This document shows positions 6,736-13,631 of a stretch of 13,631 bases of DNA, piece by piece. Position numbers and translations under genes: made by a program. Positions within the stretch are counted from its first letter, which is position 1; every line of letters begins with the position of its first letter. The notes under the pieces were generated by a model. The model was not told where the DNA came from and did no database searches. It was given only the letters and a program-made list of their open reading frames with translations. Origin of the DNA: Betaproteobacteria bacterium (lineage in GTDB: Bacteria; Pseudomonadota; Gammaproteobacteria; Burkholderiales; SG8-39); the NCBI GenBank assembly GCA_027317055.1, contig DAHVFK010000048.1, forward strand, positions 1 through 13,631, given 5' to 3'.

Positions 6736-9063
6736 ATGCAGAGTTTCGGCACCCAGGGCAGACTCGAAGACGAGCGCATGCTGAAAGGTCGGGGACGCTA
6801 CGTCTCCGACTGGAATCTTCCGCGACAGGCTCACGCGCACTTCCTGCGTTCCGACCGGCCGCACGCAAGGATTGTGTCGATCGACACGGCGGCGGCGCTG
6901 GCGATGCCGGGCGTCATCGCGGTGCTCACCGGGAGCGACATGGCGGCGGCCGGCGCGCAGGGACTGCCGGCGGCGGCGCCGGTCAAGGGACGCGACGGAT
7001 CCGAGCAACCTAAGGTGCATCACCCCGCGCTGGCGCAAGGCAAGGTGCGCCACGTCGGCGAGCCGGTGGTGCTGGTGATCGCCGAGACCCGACCGCAGGC
7101 GCAGGACGCGGCCGAGGCGGTGCTGGTCGAGTACGAGGACCTTCCCGCGGTGATCGGCGCGCAGGAGGCCCTCGCGCCGGGCGCGCCGCAGCTGCACGAC
7201 AACATCAGCGGCAATCTGCTGCTCGATTTCGCCGGCGGCGACGAGGCGGCGACCAAGGCCGCGTTCGAGCGCGCGGCGCGTGTAGTGTCGCTCAGCGCCT
7301 ACCACACGCGCGTGGTGAGCAATCCGATGGAGCCGCGCGCCTGTACCGGCGTCTACGACACGGCGGGCGACATGTACCAGCTCTATTCCTGCACCCAGGG
7401 CGCCTCGGCGATGCGCGGCCAGCTCGCCGCCGTGCTGGGCGTGGCGCCGGAAAAGGTGCGCGTCATCGCGGAGGAAGTCGGCGGCGGGTTCGGAGTTCGG
7501 TTCAACGCCTATCCCGAGTACTGCGCGGTGCTGATCGCGGCCAAGAAGCTGGGCCGGCCGGTGAAGTGGGTGGGCACGCGCTCCGAAGTGTTCCTGTCCG
7601 ACGAGCAGGCGCGCGACGTGGTGCACCGCGGCGAGATAGCGCTCGATGAATCCGGGCGCATCCTCGGCATGCGCTTCGATTTCGTCTGCAATCTCGGCGC
7701 TTACGTGGCGTTCACCGGCACCTTCGTCAACACCGTCAACCTGGTCAACGTGGCGAGCGGGGTGTACGACGTGCAGGCGATTCACGTGCGCGCTCGTTTG
7801 GCGTTGACCAATACGGTGCCCACCGCCGCCTATCGCGGCGCCGGACGGCCGGTGAGTTCCTACGCGATTGAGCGGCTGGTCGATCAGGCGGCCTGGGAGC
7901 TCAAGCTGGACCCGGCCGAGTTCAGGCGCCGCAACCTGGTGCCGAAGAGCGCCTTTCCCTACAAGATCGCGACCGGCTTCGAATACGACTGTGGCGACTT
8001 CGAAGGCGTCCTGGCCGATGCGCTGAAGGCCGCGGACTGGAACGGGTTCGAGGCGCGCCGTGCGGCCTCGGCCAAGCGCGGCAGATTGCGCGGCCGTGGC
8101 ATCGCAAACTACATCGAGGCCACGGGCTCGGGCGGCTTCGCGCCCTACGACCAGGTGCAGGTGGCGTGGGACGACGAGGCGCGCATCACCCTGCGCGCCA
8201 CCTCGCACAATCACGGCCAGGGGCACGAGACGGTGTTTGCGCAGATCGTCGCCGGCGCGCTCGGCGTGCCGATGGATTCGATCCGGCTGCGCACCGCCGA
8301 CCCCGACATGAACCTGACCGGCAACCCGACCGGCGGCTCGCGCTCGCTGCACGGGGTGGGGAGCGTGATGCTGCTGGCGTCGGAGGAAGTGATCAAGAAG
8401 GGCATGGCGCTCGCTGCCGACGATCTGGAGGTGGCCCAGGCCGACGTCGAGTTCGTAGACGGCCGCTACCGGGTCAAGGGCACCGACCGCGAGGTCGCGA
8501 TCACTGCGCTGGCGAAAAAGCACCGCGGCGCGCTGGACGTCGACCTGAAGGACAAGAAGGTCGGCTCGACGTTTCCGAACGGCTGCCACATTGCGGAGGT
8601 CGAGATCGAGCCGGACACCGGAACGGTGGAGATCGTGTCCTACCTCGCTTGCGACGACGCCGGCAATATCATCAATGACCAGCTGGTCGAAGGCCAGATG
8701 CAGGGCGGCATCACGCAGGGTGCCGGCCACATCCTGGGCGAGCAGGCGCTCTACGACCGCGATACCGGTCAGCTGCTCAGCGGCAGCTTCATGGATTACC
8801 CCATGCCGCGCGCAATTCTGGTCGACGGTCTAAGGGTGACCCACCACCCGGTGCCGACCAAGACCAATCCGCTCGGCGCCAAGGGCGTGGGCGAGGCCGG
8901 CGTCACCGGCTCGATGCCGTGCATCATGAACGCGATCCTCGACGCGCTGCGCGGCGCAGGGGTGACGCACTTCGACATGCCGGCGAGTCCGCACCGCGTG
9001 TGGCAGGCGCTGGTCGAGGCGAAGTCCGGCAACCCGCGCGCGATGGCGGTCGAACAGCGATAA
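6736..9063 (+). CDS. Xanthine dehydrogenase family protein, molybdopterin-binding (large) subunit
   Basis: This is the large, Mo-cofactor-binding subunit of a molybdenum hydroxylase (xanthine dehydrogenase / aldehyde oxidase / CO dehydrogenase superfamily), which hydroxylates a carbon centre using water. The 775 residues match the usual 750-800. The N-terminal GRLEDERMLKGRGRYVSDW (8-26) is the standard entry to the a/b hammerhead domain. Mo-cofactor text includes EVGGGFGVR (247-255), AYRGAGR (365-371), HNHGQGHETVFAQ (491-503), TGGSRS (532-537) and GAKGVGEAG (714-722), where Glu720 is the expected catalytic base. AYRGAGR differs from the AYRCSFR loop of form I CO dehydrogenase, so it is not a classical CoxL. 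The ATG follows the stress-protein TGA with zero bases between and no clear Shine-Dalgarno, suggesting re-initiation. No 2Fe-2S or FAD subunit is encoded in the window, so substrate and partners are unknown. Confidence 0.92.
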   Translation: MQSFGTQGRLEDERMLKGRGRYVSDWNLPRQAHAHFLRSDRPHARIVSIDTAAALAMPGVIAVLTGSDMAAAGAQGLPAAAPVKGRDGSEQPKVHHPALAQGKVRHVGEPVVLVIAETRPQAQDAAEAVLVEYEDLPAVIGAQEALAPGAPQLHDNISGNLLLDFAGGDEAATKAAFERAARVVSLSAYHTRVVSNPMEPRACTGVYDTAGDMYQLYSCTQGASAMRGQLAAVLGVAPEKVRVIAEEVGGGFGVRFNAYPEYCAVLIAAKKLGRPVKWVGTRSEVFLSDEQARDVVHRGEIALDESGRILGMRFDFVCNLGAYVAFTGTFVNTVNLVNVASGVYDVQAIHVRARLALTNTVPTAAYRGAGRPVSSYAIERLVDQAAWELKLDPAEFRRRNLVPKSAFPYKIATGFEYDCGDFEGVLADALKAADWNGFEARRAASAKRGRLRGRGIANYIEATGSGGFAPYDQVQVAWDDEARITLRATSHNHGQGHETVFAQIVAGALGVPMDSIRLRTADPDMNLTGNPTGGSRSLHGVGSVMLLASEEVIKKGMALAADDLEVAQADVEFVDGRYRVKGTDREVAITALAKKHRGALDVDLKDKKVGSTFPNGCHIAEVEIEPDTGTVEIVSYLACDDAGNIINDQLVEGQMQGGITQGAGHILGEQALYDRDTGQLLSGSFMDYPMPRAILVDGLRVTHHPVPTKTNPLGAKGVGEAGVTGSMPCIMNAILDALRGAGVTHFDMPASPHRVWQALVEAKSGNPRAMAVEQR

Positions 9064-9073
9064 GGAGGCCCCC

Positions 9074-9418
9074 ATGAAGGCGTCGATGAAGCCGATCCGA
9101 AACGAGTTTCCCTGGGGCACGATCGAGTGGCTGGCCAACGACGAGGTCGGCAACAGCCGGGAGCTTTCGCTCGCGCGCATGACGCTGCCGCCCGGCAAGG
9201 GCACCGACACGCATGTCCACGCCAACTGCGAGGAATCGATCTACGTGGTGCGCGGCGAGGTGGAATGCCGCATCGGCGAGGAGCGCGTGCGGATGAAGGC
9301 GGGCGGGCTGTCGGTGGTGCCGAAGGGCGCGGTGCACGGCATCCGCAACCTCGGCGAGGCACCGGCCGAGATCATCCTGTCCTACTCGTCGGCCGCGCGC
9401 GCGTTCGAGCTGGCCTGA
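9074..9418 (+). CDS. Small cupin-domain protein
   Basis: This 114-residue protein is essentially one cupin beta-barrel. Motif 1 is visible as GKGTDTHVHANCEESIYVV, then RG (His47, His49, Glu53 or Glu54, Gly61). Motif 2 is GGLSVVPKGAVHGIRN (77-92, with His88), giving the usual 3-His/1-Glu metal set. There is no signal peptide or DNA-binding domain. Such proteins act as small metalloenzymes or ligand sensors; the substrate cannot be told from sequence. The start has a strong GGAGG at 9064-9068, 5 bases upstream, directly after the stop of the hydroxylase gene, so it is the third gene of that operon and may act on the same compound. Its last 37 bases overlap the 3' end of the convergent antiporter gene. 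Confidence 0.88.
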   Translation: MKASMKPIRNEFPWGTIEWLANDEVGNSRELSLARMTLPPGKGTDTHVHANCEESIYVVRGEVECRIGEERVRMKAGGLSVVPKGAVHGIRNLGEAPAEIILSYSSAARAFELA

Positions 9419-10650
9419 AGCCCGATCCGGCGCAGCACCCGGACCACGGTCAGGCCCTGCACGACGATCGAGAACACCACCACTGCATAAGTCACGGTGA
9501 GGAGCGCGCCGCGCCACGGCACATCGGGCAGCGAAAGAGCCAGCGCGATCGAGATGCCCCCGCGCAGCCCGCCCCAGGTCAGTGCTGCAATGATGTTGGG
9601 AGGGAATTCGGCCCGTAACCCGGGCACCAGTGCCGGCAGCGACACCGAGACCATGCGCGCCAGCAGTACTACCGGTATCGTCAGCAAGGCGGCCCAGGCG
9701 AATGCCGACTCGAAGTGCAGCAGCAGCGCCTCGAGCCCGATCAGGACGAACAGGATGGCGTTGAGGATGCCGTCGATCAATTGCCAGAAGGTGTCGAGGT
9801 GCTCGCGTGTCTCTTTCGACATGGCGAAGCGCCTGCCGTGGTTGCCGATCAGCAGCCCGGCCACCACGGTGGCGATTGGGCCGGAAAGGTGCAGCGCCGT
9901 GGCGAGTGCGTAGCCGCCCATCACGAGCGCGAGGGTGATCAGAATCTCCACTTCGTAGTCGTCGACGCGGTACAGCATCCGGTAAGCGAGATAACCGGTC
10001 AGCAGTCCGAACAGCCCGCCGCCGATCGCTTCTTCGAGAAACAGCGTGACCGCCGAGGCCACGGTGGCGGCATGCTCCCCGGTGGCGATGTTCAGCAGCA
10101 CGACGAACACCACCACGCCTACGCCGTCGTTGAACAGCGATTCGCCGGCCATCTTGTTCTCCAGCGAGCGGTCGGCGCCCATCGACTTGAGGATGCTCAG
10201 CACCGCGATCGGATCGGTGGGCGAAATCAGCGCGCCGAATACGAGGCAGTAGATGAGCGGAATTCCATGGCCGAGCAGCGCGAACAGCCAGTACGCGGCG
10301 TAGCCGATGATTGCGGTCGAGACGACGACCCCCAGGCTGGCGAGGAAGCCGACCGACCATTTTTGCTCGGCCAGATCGTTGAGGTTGATGTGCAGCGCGC
10401 CCGCGAACAGCAGAAAGCTCAGCATGCCTCGCATCAGCGTCTGGTTGAAATCGATGTTCGCCAGCGCATGGCGGGCGAGATTCTCCAGCGCGTGGCTGCC
10501 CAATTCGCCCAAGGCCACCACTGCCAGCGAGGTGACGAGAGCGCTTAGCATGAGCCCGATGCTCGACGGGAGCCGCAGGAAGCGATAGTTCACGTAGCTG
10601 AACAGCGCGGCGAGCGTGATCAGCACCGATGCAGTGCCAAGGATCGACAT
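9382..10650 (-). CDS. CPA1-family Na+/H+ antiporter (NhaP-like)
   Basis: This inner-membrane cation/proton antiporter is likely involved in sodium tolerance and pH homeostasis. The protein is almost entirely hydrophobic helices, about 11-12 membrane segments. CPA1 signatures are present: LVFGALISPTDPIAVLSILK (136-155), ESLFNDGVGVVVF (170-182) with the ion-binding Asn-Asp pair at 174-175, and TWGGLRGGISIALALSLP (358-375). The frame is open to a GTG at 10704, which would add 18 residues. The ATG at 10650 (422 residues) is preferred because family members begin close to the first helix (MSILGTASVLITLAALF). The GTG would also leave only 2 bases to the divergent gene, with no room for promoters. 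Neither start has a good Shine-Dalgarno. There is no long C-terminal regulatory domain. Family assignment is firm; Na+ versus K+ preference is not readable. Confidence 0.92.
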   Translation of the reverse strand: MSILGTASVLITLAALFSYVNYRFLRLPSSIGLMLSALVTSLAVVALGELGSHALENLARHALANIDFNQTLMRGMLSFLLFAGALHINLNDLAEQKWSVGFLASLGVVVSTAIIGYAAYWLFALLGHGIPLIYCLVFGALISPTDPIAVLSILKSMGADRSLENKMAGESLFNDGVGVVVFVVLLNIATGEHAATVASAVTLFLEEAIGGGLFGLLTGYLAYRMLYRVDDYEVEILITLALVMGGYALATALHLSGPIATVVAGLLIGNHGRRFAMSKETREHLDTFWQLIDGILNAILFVLIGLEALLLHFESAFAWAALLTIPVVLLARMVSVSLPALVPGLRAEFPPNIIAALTWGGLRGGISIALALSLPDVPWRGALLTVTYAVVVFSIVVQGLTVVRVLRRIGLQASSNARAADE

Positions 10651-10692
10651 GTATCCGGACGATACACCCGACGGGCCGGTCGGCGTTTCATC

Positions 10693-10698
10693 TAAACT
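10693..10698 (+). promoter_or_regulatory. Possible -10 box giving a near-leaderless transcript of the two-domain kinase gene
   Basis: TAAACT, matching 4 of 6 bases of the -10 consensus, ends 8 bases before the ATG at 10707. A transcript from it would start within a few bases of the start codon. This fits the absence of any Shine-Dalgarno upstream of that ATG, but no -35 is recognisable, so the evidence is weak. Confidence 0.25.
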
Positions 10699-10706
10699 GT
10701 TCACCT

Positions 10707-12269
10707 ATGCAATCGATCGAGTTGCTGCGCGACCCGACGCGCTATCCGCACCCGGTGGAGCGGGTTGAGCTGCTTGAAACTCACATTTCCTGGGTGCTGC
10801 TGGCCGGCGACTACGCCTATAAGCTGAAGAAGCCGGTCGAGCTCGGCTTTCTCGACTTCCGCAGCCCGGAGGCGCGGCGCTTCTACTGCGACGAGGAGCT
10901 GCGACTGAACCGGCGCACCGCGCCGCAGCTCTACCTGGAGGTGGTGCCGGTCACGGGCAGCGATGCGGATCCGCGCATCGACGGCGAGGGTCGGCCGATC
11001 GAGTACGCGGTCAAGATGCGCCGCTTCCCGCAGGAGGCGCTGCTCAGCCGCATGGCACAGGGCGGCACGCTTGGCGCCGAGCACATCGACGCGCTCGCGT
11101 GCGGCATAGCGGCGTTCCACTCTCGCGTCGCGTGCGTAGATGCCGCACGGCCGTTCGGTTCGGCGGCGGAAGTTCTGGTGCCCGCGCAGCAGAATTTCGA
11201 TCAGATCGAGACCTTGATCGGCGCCGATGCCGACGTGCCGGAGCTCGAGCGGTTGCGCGGCTGGACGCTGCAGGAGCATGCCCGGCTGCGCGTGACCTTC
11301 GACGCGCGCAAGGCGGGCGGCTTCGTGCGCGAATGCCATGGCGACCTGCACCTGGGCAACATCGCGCTGCTCGACGGCGGGCCGACCCCGTTCGACGGGA
11401 TCGAGTTCAACGAGGCGTTGCGATGGATCGACGTCATGAACGAGGTCGCGTTCCTGGTCATGGACCTGCTCGATCGGAGGCTGCCGCGTCTCGCCTGGCG
11501 CTTTCTGAACGGCTACCTGGAGGCGACCGGCGACTATGCCGGGTTGGCGTTGCTGCGCTTCTACCTCGTGTACCGCGCGCTGGTGCGCGCCAAGGTCGCG
11601 TGCATCAGAGCGCATCAGCCGGACCTCGACCGGCGGCAGAGCGGCGGCGCCGGGCGCGAATACTTGGAGTACCTGCGTCTTGCGCAGGTGCTGGCGGAGC
11701 GGCCGGCGCGCGCGCTCATCGTCATGCATGGCGTGGCAGGATCCGGCAAGACGACGGTAGCGCAAGAGCTGCTCGAAGCCTGCGGCGCAGTGCGGTTGCG
11801 GTCGGACGTGGAACGCAAACGGCTGCAGGGGCTCGAGGCGGGGGCGCGCACCGGCTCGGCGATCGGCGCCGGAATCTATGCGCCGGACCTCACGGCGCAG
11901 ACCTACGCGCGCCTGGCGACGCTGGCCGGTGCGGTGCTCGAGGTGGGCTACGCCGCCATCGTGGACGCTACCTTTCTGGCACGGGCACAGCGCGACGCGT
12001 TCGCCGCCCTGGCGCGCAAGGAAGAAGTGCCGTTCGCGATTGCGGCCTGCGAGGCGCCCGACGGCGTGCTGCGCGAACGGGTCGCGACTAGGCAGCGCAA
12101 GGCAAGGGATGCTTCGGAGGCGGATCTGGGAGTGCTCGAACATCAGCTCGTATCGCTTGAGCCGCTGACGCCGGCGGAGCTGGCGAATTCCGTTCGCTTC
12201 GACGCGGGCCGCGCGCCGCCGGACGCCGTGGCGTCGCTCGCGCGGCGTCTCGGGTTGTCGCTATCCTAG
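10707..12269 (+). CDS. Two-domain protein: aminoglycoside-phosphotransferase-like kinase plus P-loop (zeta-toxin-like) kinase
   Basis: The 520-residue protein joins two predicted kinases, a combination known in bacteria as the COG2187-COG0645 pair and often annotated 'bifunctional aminoglycoside phosphotransferase/ATP-binding protein'. Residues about 1-330 have the protein-kinase-like fold: a Lys-rich strand at GDYAYKLKKPVELGFLDF (34-51), VKMRRFP (102-108), the Brenner-type catalytic loop CHGDLHLGNI (210-219), and FDGIEFNEALRWID (229-242) in place of the DFG-like segment. Residues about 335-520 form a P-loop kinase with Walker A GVAGSGKTT (342-350), RSDVERKRL (365-373), IVDATFL (418-424) and an Arg-rich lid (ATRQRKARDASEADL). 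The frame stays open upstream to 10629, but homology starts at MQSIELLRDP, so the ATG at 10707 is used. It lacks a Shine-Dalgarno. Its natural substrate is unknown; antibiotic resistance should not be assumed. The DHH gene follows after 5 bases. Confidence 0.88.
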   Translation: MQSIELLRDPTRYPHPVERVELLETHISWVLLAGDYAYKLKKPVELGFLDFRSPEARRFYCDEELRLNRRTAPQLYLEVVPVTGSDADPRIDGEGRPIEYAVKMRRFPQEALLSRMAQGGTLGAEHIDALACGIAAFHSRVACVDAARPFGSAAEVLVPAQQNFDQIETLIGADADVPELERLRGWTLQEHARLRVTFDARKAGGFVRECHGDLHLGNIALLDGGPTPFDGIEFNEALRWIDVMNEVAFLVMDLLDRRLPRLAWRFLNGYLEATGDYAGLALLRFYLVYRALVRAKVACIRAHQPDLDRRQSGGAGREYLEYLRLAQVLAERPARALIVMHGVAGSGKTTVAQELLEACGAVRLRSDVERKRLQGLEAGARTGSAIGAGIYAPDLTAQTYARLATLAGAVLEVGYAAIVDATFLARAQRDAFAALARKEEVPFAIAACEAPDGVLRERVATRQRKARDASEADLGVLEHQLVSLEPLTPAELANSVRFDAGRAPPDAVASLARRLGLSLS

Positions 12270-12274
12270 CCGGT

Positions 12275-13246
12275 ATGCGTTACATCGACGTCTTCAATGG
12301 CGACGCGGACGGCATCTGCGCATTACATCAGTTGCGCTTAGCCGAGCCGCTGGATTCCGAGCTGGTAACGGGCGTGAAGCGGGACATCGACCTGCTTCGA
12401 CGCGTGCGCGCGGGCGCTGGCGACCGCGTGACGGTGCTCGACGTGTCGCTCGAGCGCAATCGGACCGCACTGATGGCGCTGCTGCAACGTGGTGTCAGGG
12501 TTCGCTACTTCGATCACCACGCCGCCGGCGAGCTTCCGTCGCACCCTGGCTTTGAGCCGCACATCGACGAGTCGGCCGGGGTCTGTACCAGCATTCTGGT
12601 CGACCGGTACCTGCAAGGGCGATTCCGCGTCTGGGCCGTGGTGGCTGCATTCGGCGACGGCATGCCGAAAGCCGCACTGCAGCTGGCGTCGAATCTGAGC
12701 CTTCAGGCCGAGCCGCTGGCGGCGCTACGCGCGCTCGGCGAGAACTTGAACTACAACGCCTACGGCGACGACGAAGCCGATCTGCTCGTGCGCCCTACGG
12801 CGCTGTACCGAAGCGTGAGCCGCTTCGAAGACCCGTTCCGACTGCTTGCGGCGGAACCCCTCCTGAAGCGGCTGGACGACGAGCGCCGGGTAGACCTGGC
12901 GCGGGCGCTGGCGCTCGCGCCGTACCGAGCCTCCGAGCATGCGGATTCGTACGTCCTGCCAAACGCGCCGTGGGCGCGGCGCGTCAGCGGCAGCTTCGCC
13001 AACCGACTGGCGGCTGCGTTACCGGCGCGGGCGCACGCCGTCGTGGTGCCGAACAGGCACGGCGGCTACACAGTCAGCGTGCGCGGACCGAGCGGCAGGG
13101 AGTTTTCTGCGGGCCGCTTCTGCCGCGCGTTCGGCGGCGGCGGGCGCCGCGAGGCAGGCGGCATCGACAATCTGCAGCCGGTGCGGCTCGATGCGTTGCT
13201 CGACGCGCTCGATGACGGCGTTGAACAAGCAAGCCATCGCGCATGA
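12275..13246 (+). CDS. DHH-family phosphoesterase
   Basis: This 323-residue protein is probably a Mn-dependent phosphoesterase of the DHH/DHHA1 superfamily (relatives include RecJ, nano-RNases and cyclic-di-AMP phosphodiesterases). Metal-binding motifs of the DHH domain are visible: FNGDADGICAL (7-17), VLDVS (54-58), and FDHHAAGELP (79-88), the DHH signature itself; FGDG (126-129) is a candidate further aspartate site. The C-terminal part carries a DHHA1-like end, GRFCRAFGGGGRREAGGI (280-297). There the usual GGGHxxAAG has Arg in place of His, so substrate binding may differ. The ATG at 12275 is 5 bases after the kinase gene's stop with no clear Shine-Dalgarno, so translation is probably coupled. 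The substrate (short RNA, nucleotide or other phosphoester) cannot be assigned. A 96-base gap follows. Confidence 0.85.
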   Translation: MRYIDVFNGDADGICALHQLRLAEPLDSELVTGVKRDIDLLRRVRAGAGDRVTVLDVSLERNRTALMALLQRGVRVRYFDHHAAGELPSHPGFEPHIDESAGVCTSILVDRYLQGRFRVWAVVAAFGDGMPKAALQLASNLSLQAEPLAALRALGENLNYNAYGDDEADLLVRPTALYRSVSRFEDPFRLLAAEPLLKRLDDERRVDLARALALAPYRASEHADSYVLPNAPWARRVSGSFANRLAAALPARAHAVVVPNRHGGYTVSVRGPSGREFSAGRFCRAFGGGGRREAGGIDNLQPVRLDALLDALDDGVEQASHRA

Positions 13247-13293
13247 ATTGATTTGGCTCAGGGTTGCCGCGGCCGCCGTCTCGCTGAACGCGG

Positions 13294-13299
13294 TATAGT
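13294..13299 (+). promoter_or_regulatory. Possible -10 box for the EAL-domain gene
   Basis: TATAGT (5 of 6 consensus) lies 43 bases before the GTG start in the 96-base gap after the DHH gene. It would give a leader of roughly 37 bases containing the AAGGA ribosome binding site. No -35 is evident at 16-18 bases upstream; a TTGCCG at 13264-13269 is too far away. Confidence 0.35.
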
Positions 13300-13342
13300 C
13301 GGGGCCGAGGGAGAAAGATAGAGTATTTGCCAAGGACGAAGG

Positions 13343-13631
13343 GTGACGGAAAGTTCGTTCGACCGTGAGGCCGCAGCGGCCTACTTGACCAGCGCGCTGA
13401 CGCGCGACCGTTTTCTTCTGTACTGCCAGCCGATCGTGCTGGTAAACGCGCCCCAGGCCGATCAACACTTCTTCGAGGTGCTGGTGCGATTCCGCGACGA
13501 GGAGGAGGGCTTGCTTCCGCCCGGATCGTTCATTCCGGTGCTGCGGGACGCGGGTTTGATGCCGTTGCTCGATCGGTGGGTCGTGTCAACGGTGATCAGA
13601 AAGCTGCGCGGCGCCGCGCAGCTTTCTGATC
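13343..13631 (+). CDS. EAL-domain protein (putative cyclic-di-GMP phosphodiesterase), 5' part; runs off the window
   Basis: Only the first 96 codons are present. After about 18 residues an EAL domain begins at LTRDRFLLYCQPIV (19-32). The signature glutamate is in FFEVLVRF (E45-V-L47-V-R49), so the ExLxR form of the EAL motif is intact, followed by LLPPGSFIPVLRDAGLMPLLDRWVV (57-81, first part), typical of the next strand and helix. EAL domains hydrolyse cyclic-di-GMP to pGpG; activity needs residues beyond the window, so catalysis is not established. Unlike many family members there is no GGDEF or PAS domain upstream in this frame. The GTG at 13343 is supported by AAGGA at 13332-13336 with a 6-base spacer. 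The last 38 bases are a perfect palindrome, so residues from about 91 on may be an artefact. Confidence 0.82.
   Translation, partial: MTESSFDREAAAAYLTSALTRDRFLLYCQPIVLVNAPQADQHFFEVLVRFRDEEEGLLPPGSFIPVLRDAGLMPLLDRWVVSTVIRKLRGAAQLSD
13594..13631. repeat. Perfect 38-base palindrome at the right edge
   Basis: The final 38 bases are identical to their own reverse complement, centred between 13612 and 13613 on GGCGCC; each arm is 19 bases beginning GATCAGAAAGCTGCGC. It lies inside the EAL-domain coding frame and stops exactly at the window end. There is no T-run, and it is not positioned as a terminator. A fold-back or graph-end artefact of assembly is the simplest explanation; a genuine inverted repeat cannot be excluded. 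Confidence 0.9.

Noticed and set aside
6466..8730. A 754-codon minus-strand frame opposite the stress protein and molybdenum hydroxylase genes
   Set aside because: Antisense shadow of well-identified genes, Arg/His/Val-rich with no recognisable motif and no ribosome binding site.
6736..9063. Form I carbon monoxide dehydrogenase (CoxL)
   Set aside because: The diagnostic AYRCSFR loop is AYRGAGR here, without the cysteine, and there are no coxS or coxM genes nearby.
10629..10706. Upstream extension of the two-domain kinase start by 26 residues
   Set aside because: The extension is antisense to the antiporter N-terminus and has no family resemblance; homology begins at MQSIELLRDP (10707).
10707..12269. 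Aminoglycoside resistance gene or zeta toxin
   Set aside because: The fold motifs are shared, but the fused two-kinase architecture is a chromosomal family of unknown substrate, and there is no resistance cassette, antitoxin gene or mobile element around it.

Overview
The window is a dense, GC-rich stretch of bacterial chromosome with almost no intergenic space. It looks betaproteobacterial. The basis is very high GC at third codon positions, the style of the ClpB, glutaryl-CoA dehydrogenase and CPA1 antiporter proteins, and TATAAT-like -10 boxes; this placement is inference, since no phylogenetic marker gene was tested. I see no rRNA, tRNA, CRISPR array, insertion sequence, phage gene or convincing intrinsic terminator. 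The genes read as ordinary chromosomal functions. Both edges cut through genes: clpB on the left, an EAL-domain gene on the right.

Layout. (1) 1-1119, plus: 3' end of the disaggregase gene clpB. (2) 6193-894, minus: a tight four-gene operon, in transcription order a PaaH-type 3-hydroxyacyl-CoA dehydrogenase, a PcaF/PaaJ-type thiolase, glutaryl-CoA dehydrogenase, and an exported protein with two tandem YqgE/AlgH domains. Its last frame runs 226 bases antisense into clpB. (3) 6295-9418, plus: a universal stress protein, an orphan molybdopterin-binding large subunit of the xanthine dehydrogenase family, and a single-domain cupin. (4) 10650-9382, minus: a CPA1 Na+/H+ antiporter that overlaps the cupin gene tail to tail. 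(5) 10707-13246, plus: a two-domain protein (aminoglycoside-phosphotransferase-like kinase plus P-loop kinase) coupled to a DHH-family phosphoesterase. (6) 13343 to the edge, plus: start of an EAL-domain (cyclic-di-GMP phosphodiesterase) protein, in which the window ends on a perfect 38-base palindrome.

How the genes work together. The three enzymes of the minus operon fit the lower part of glutaryl-CoA / dicarboxylyl-CoA breakdown. Glutaryl-CoA is decarboxylated to crotonyl-CoA; after hydration by an enzyme not encoded here, the hydroxyacyl-CoA is oxidised and cleaved by the thiolase to acetyl-CoA. The dehydrogenase and thiolase resemble the adipyl-CoA branch of phenylacetate degradation more than the plain acetoacetyl-CoA enzymes, so the true substrate may be a C6 or longer dicarboxylyl-CoA.

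The observations most worth checking are the exported tandem YqgE protein with its antisense tail, the molybdenum hydroxylase subunit without its usual FeS and FAD partners, the altered DHHA1 motif in the DHH protein, and the edge palindrome, which is probably an assembly fold-back. I did not find a clearly new biological system.
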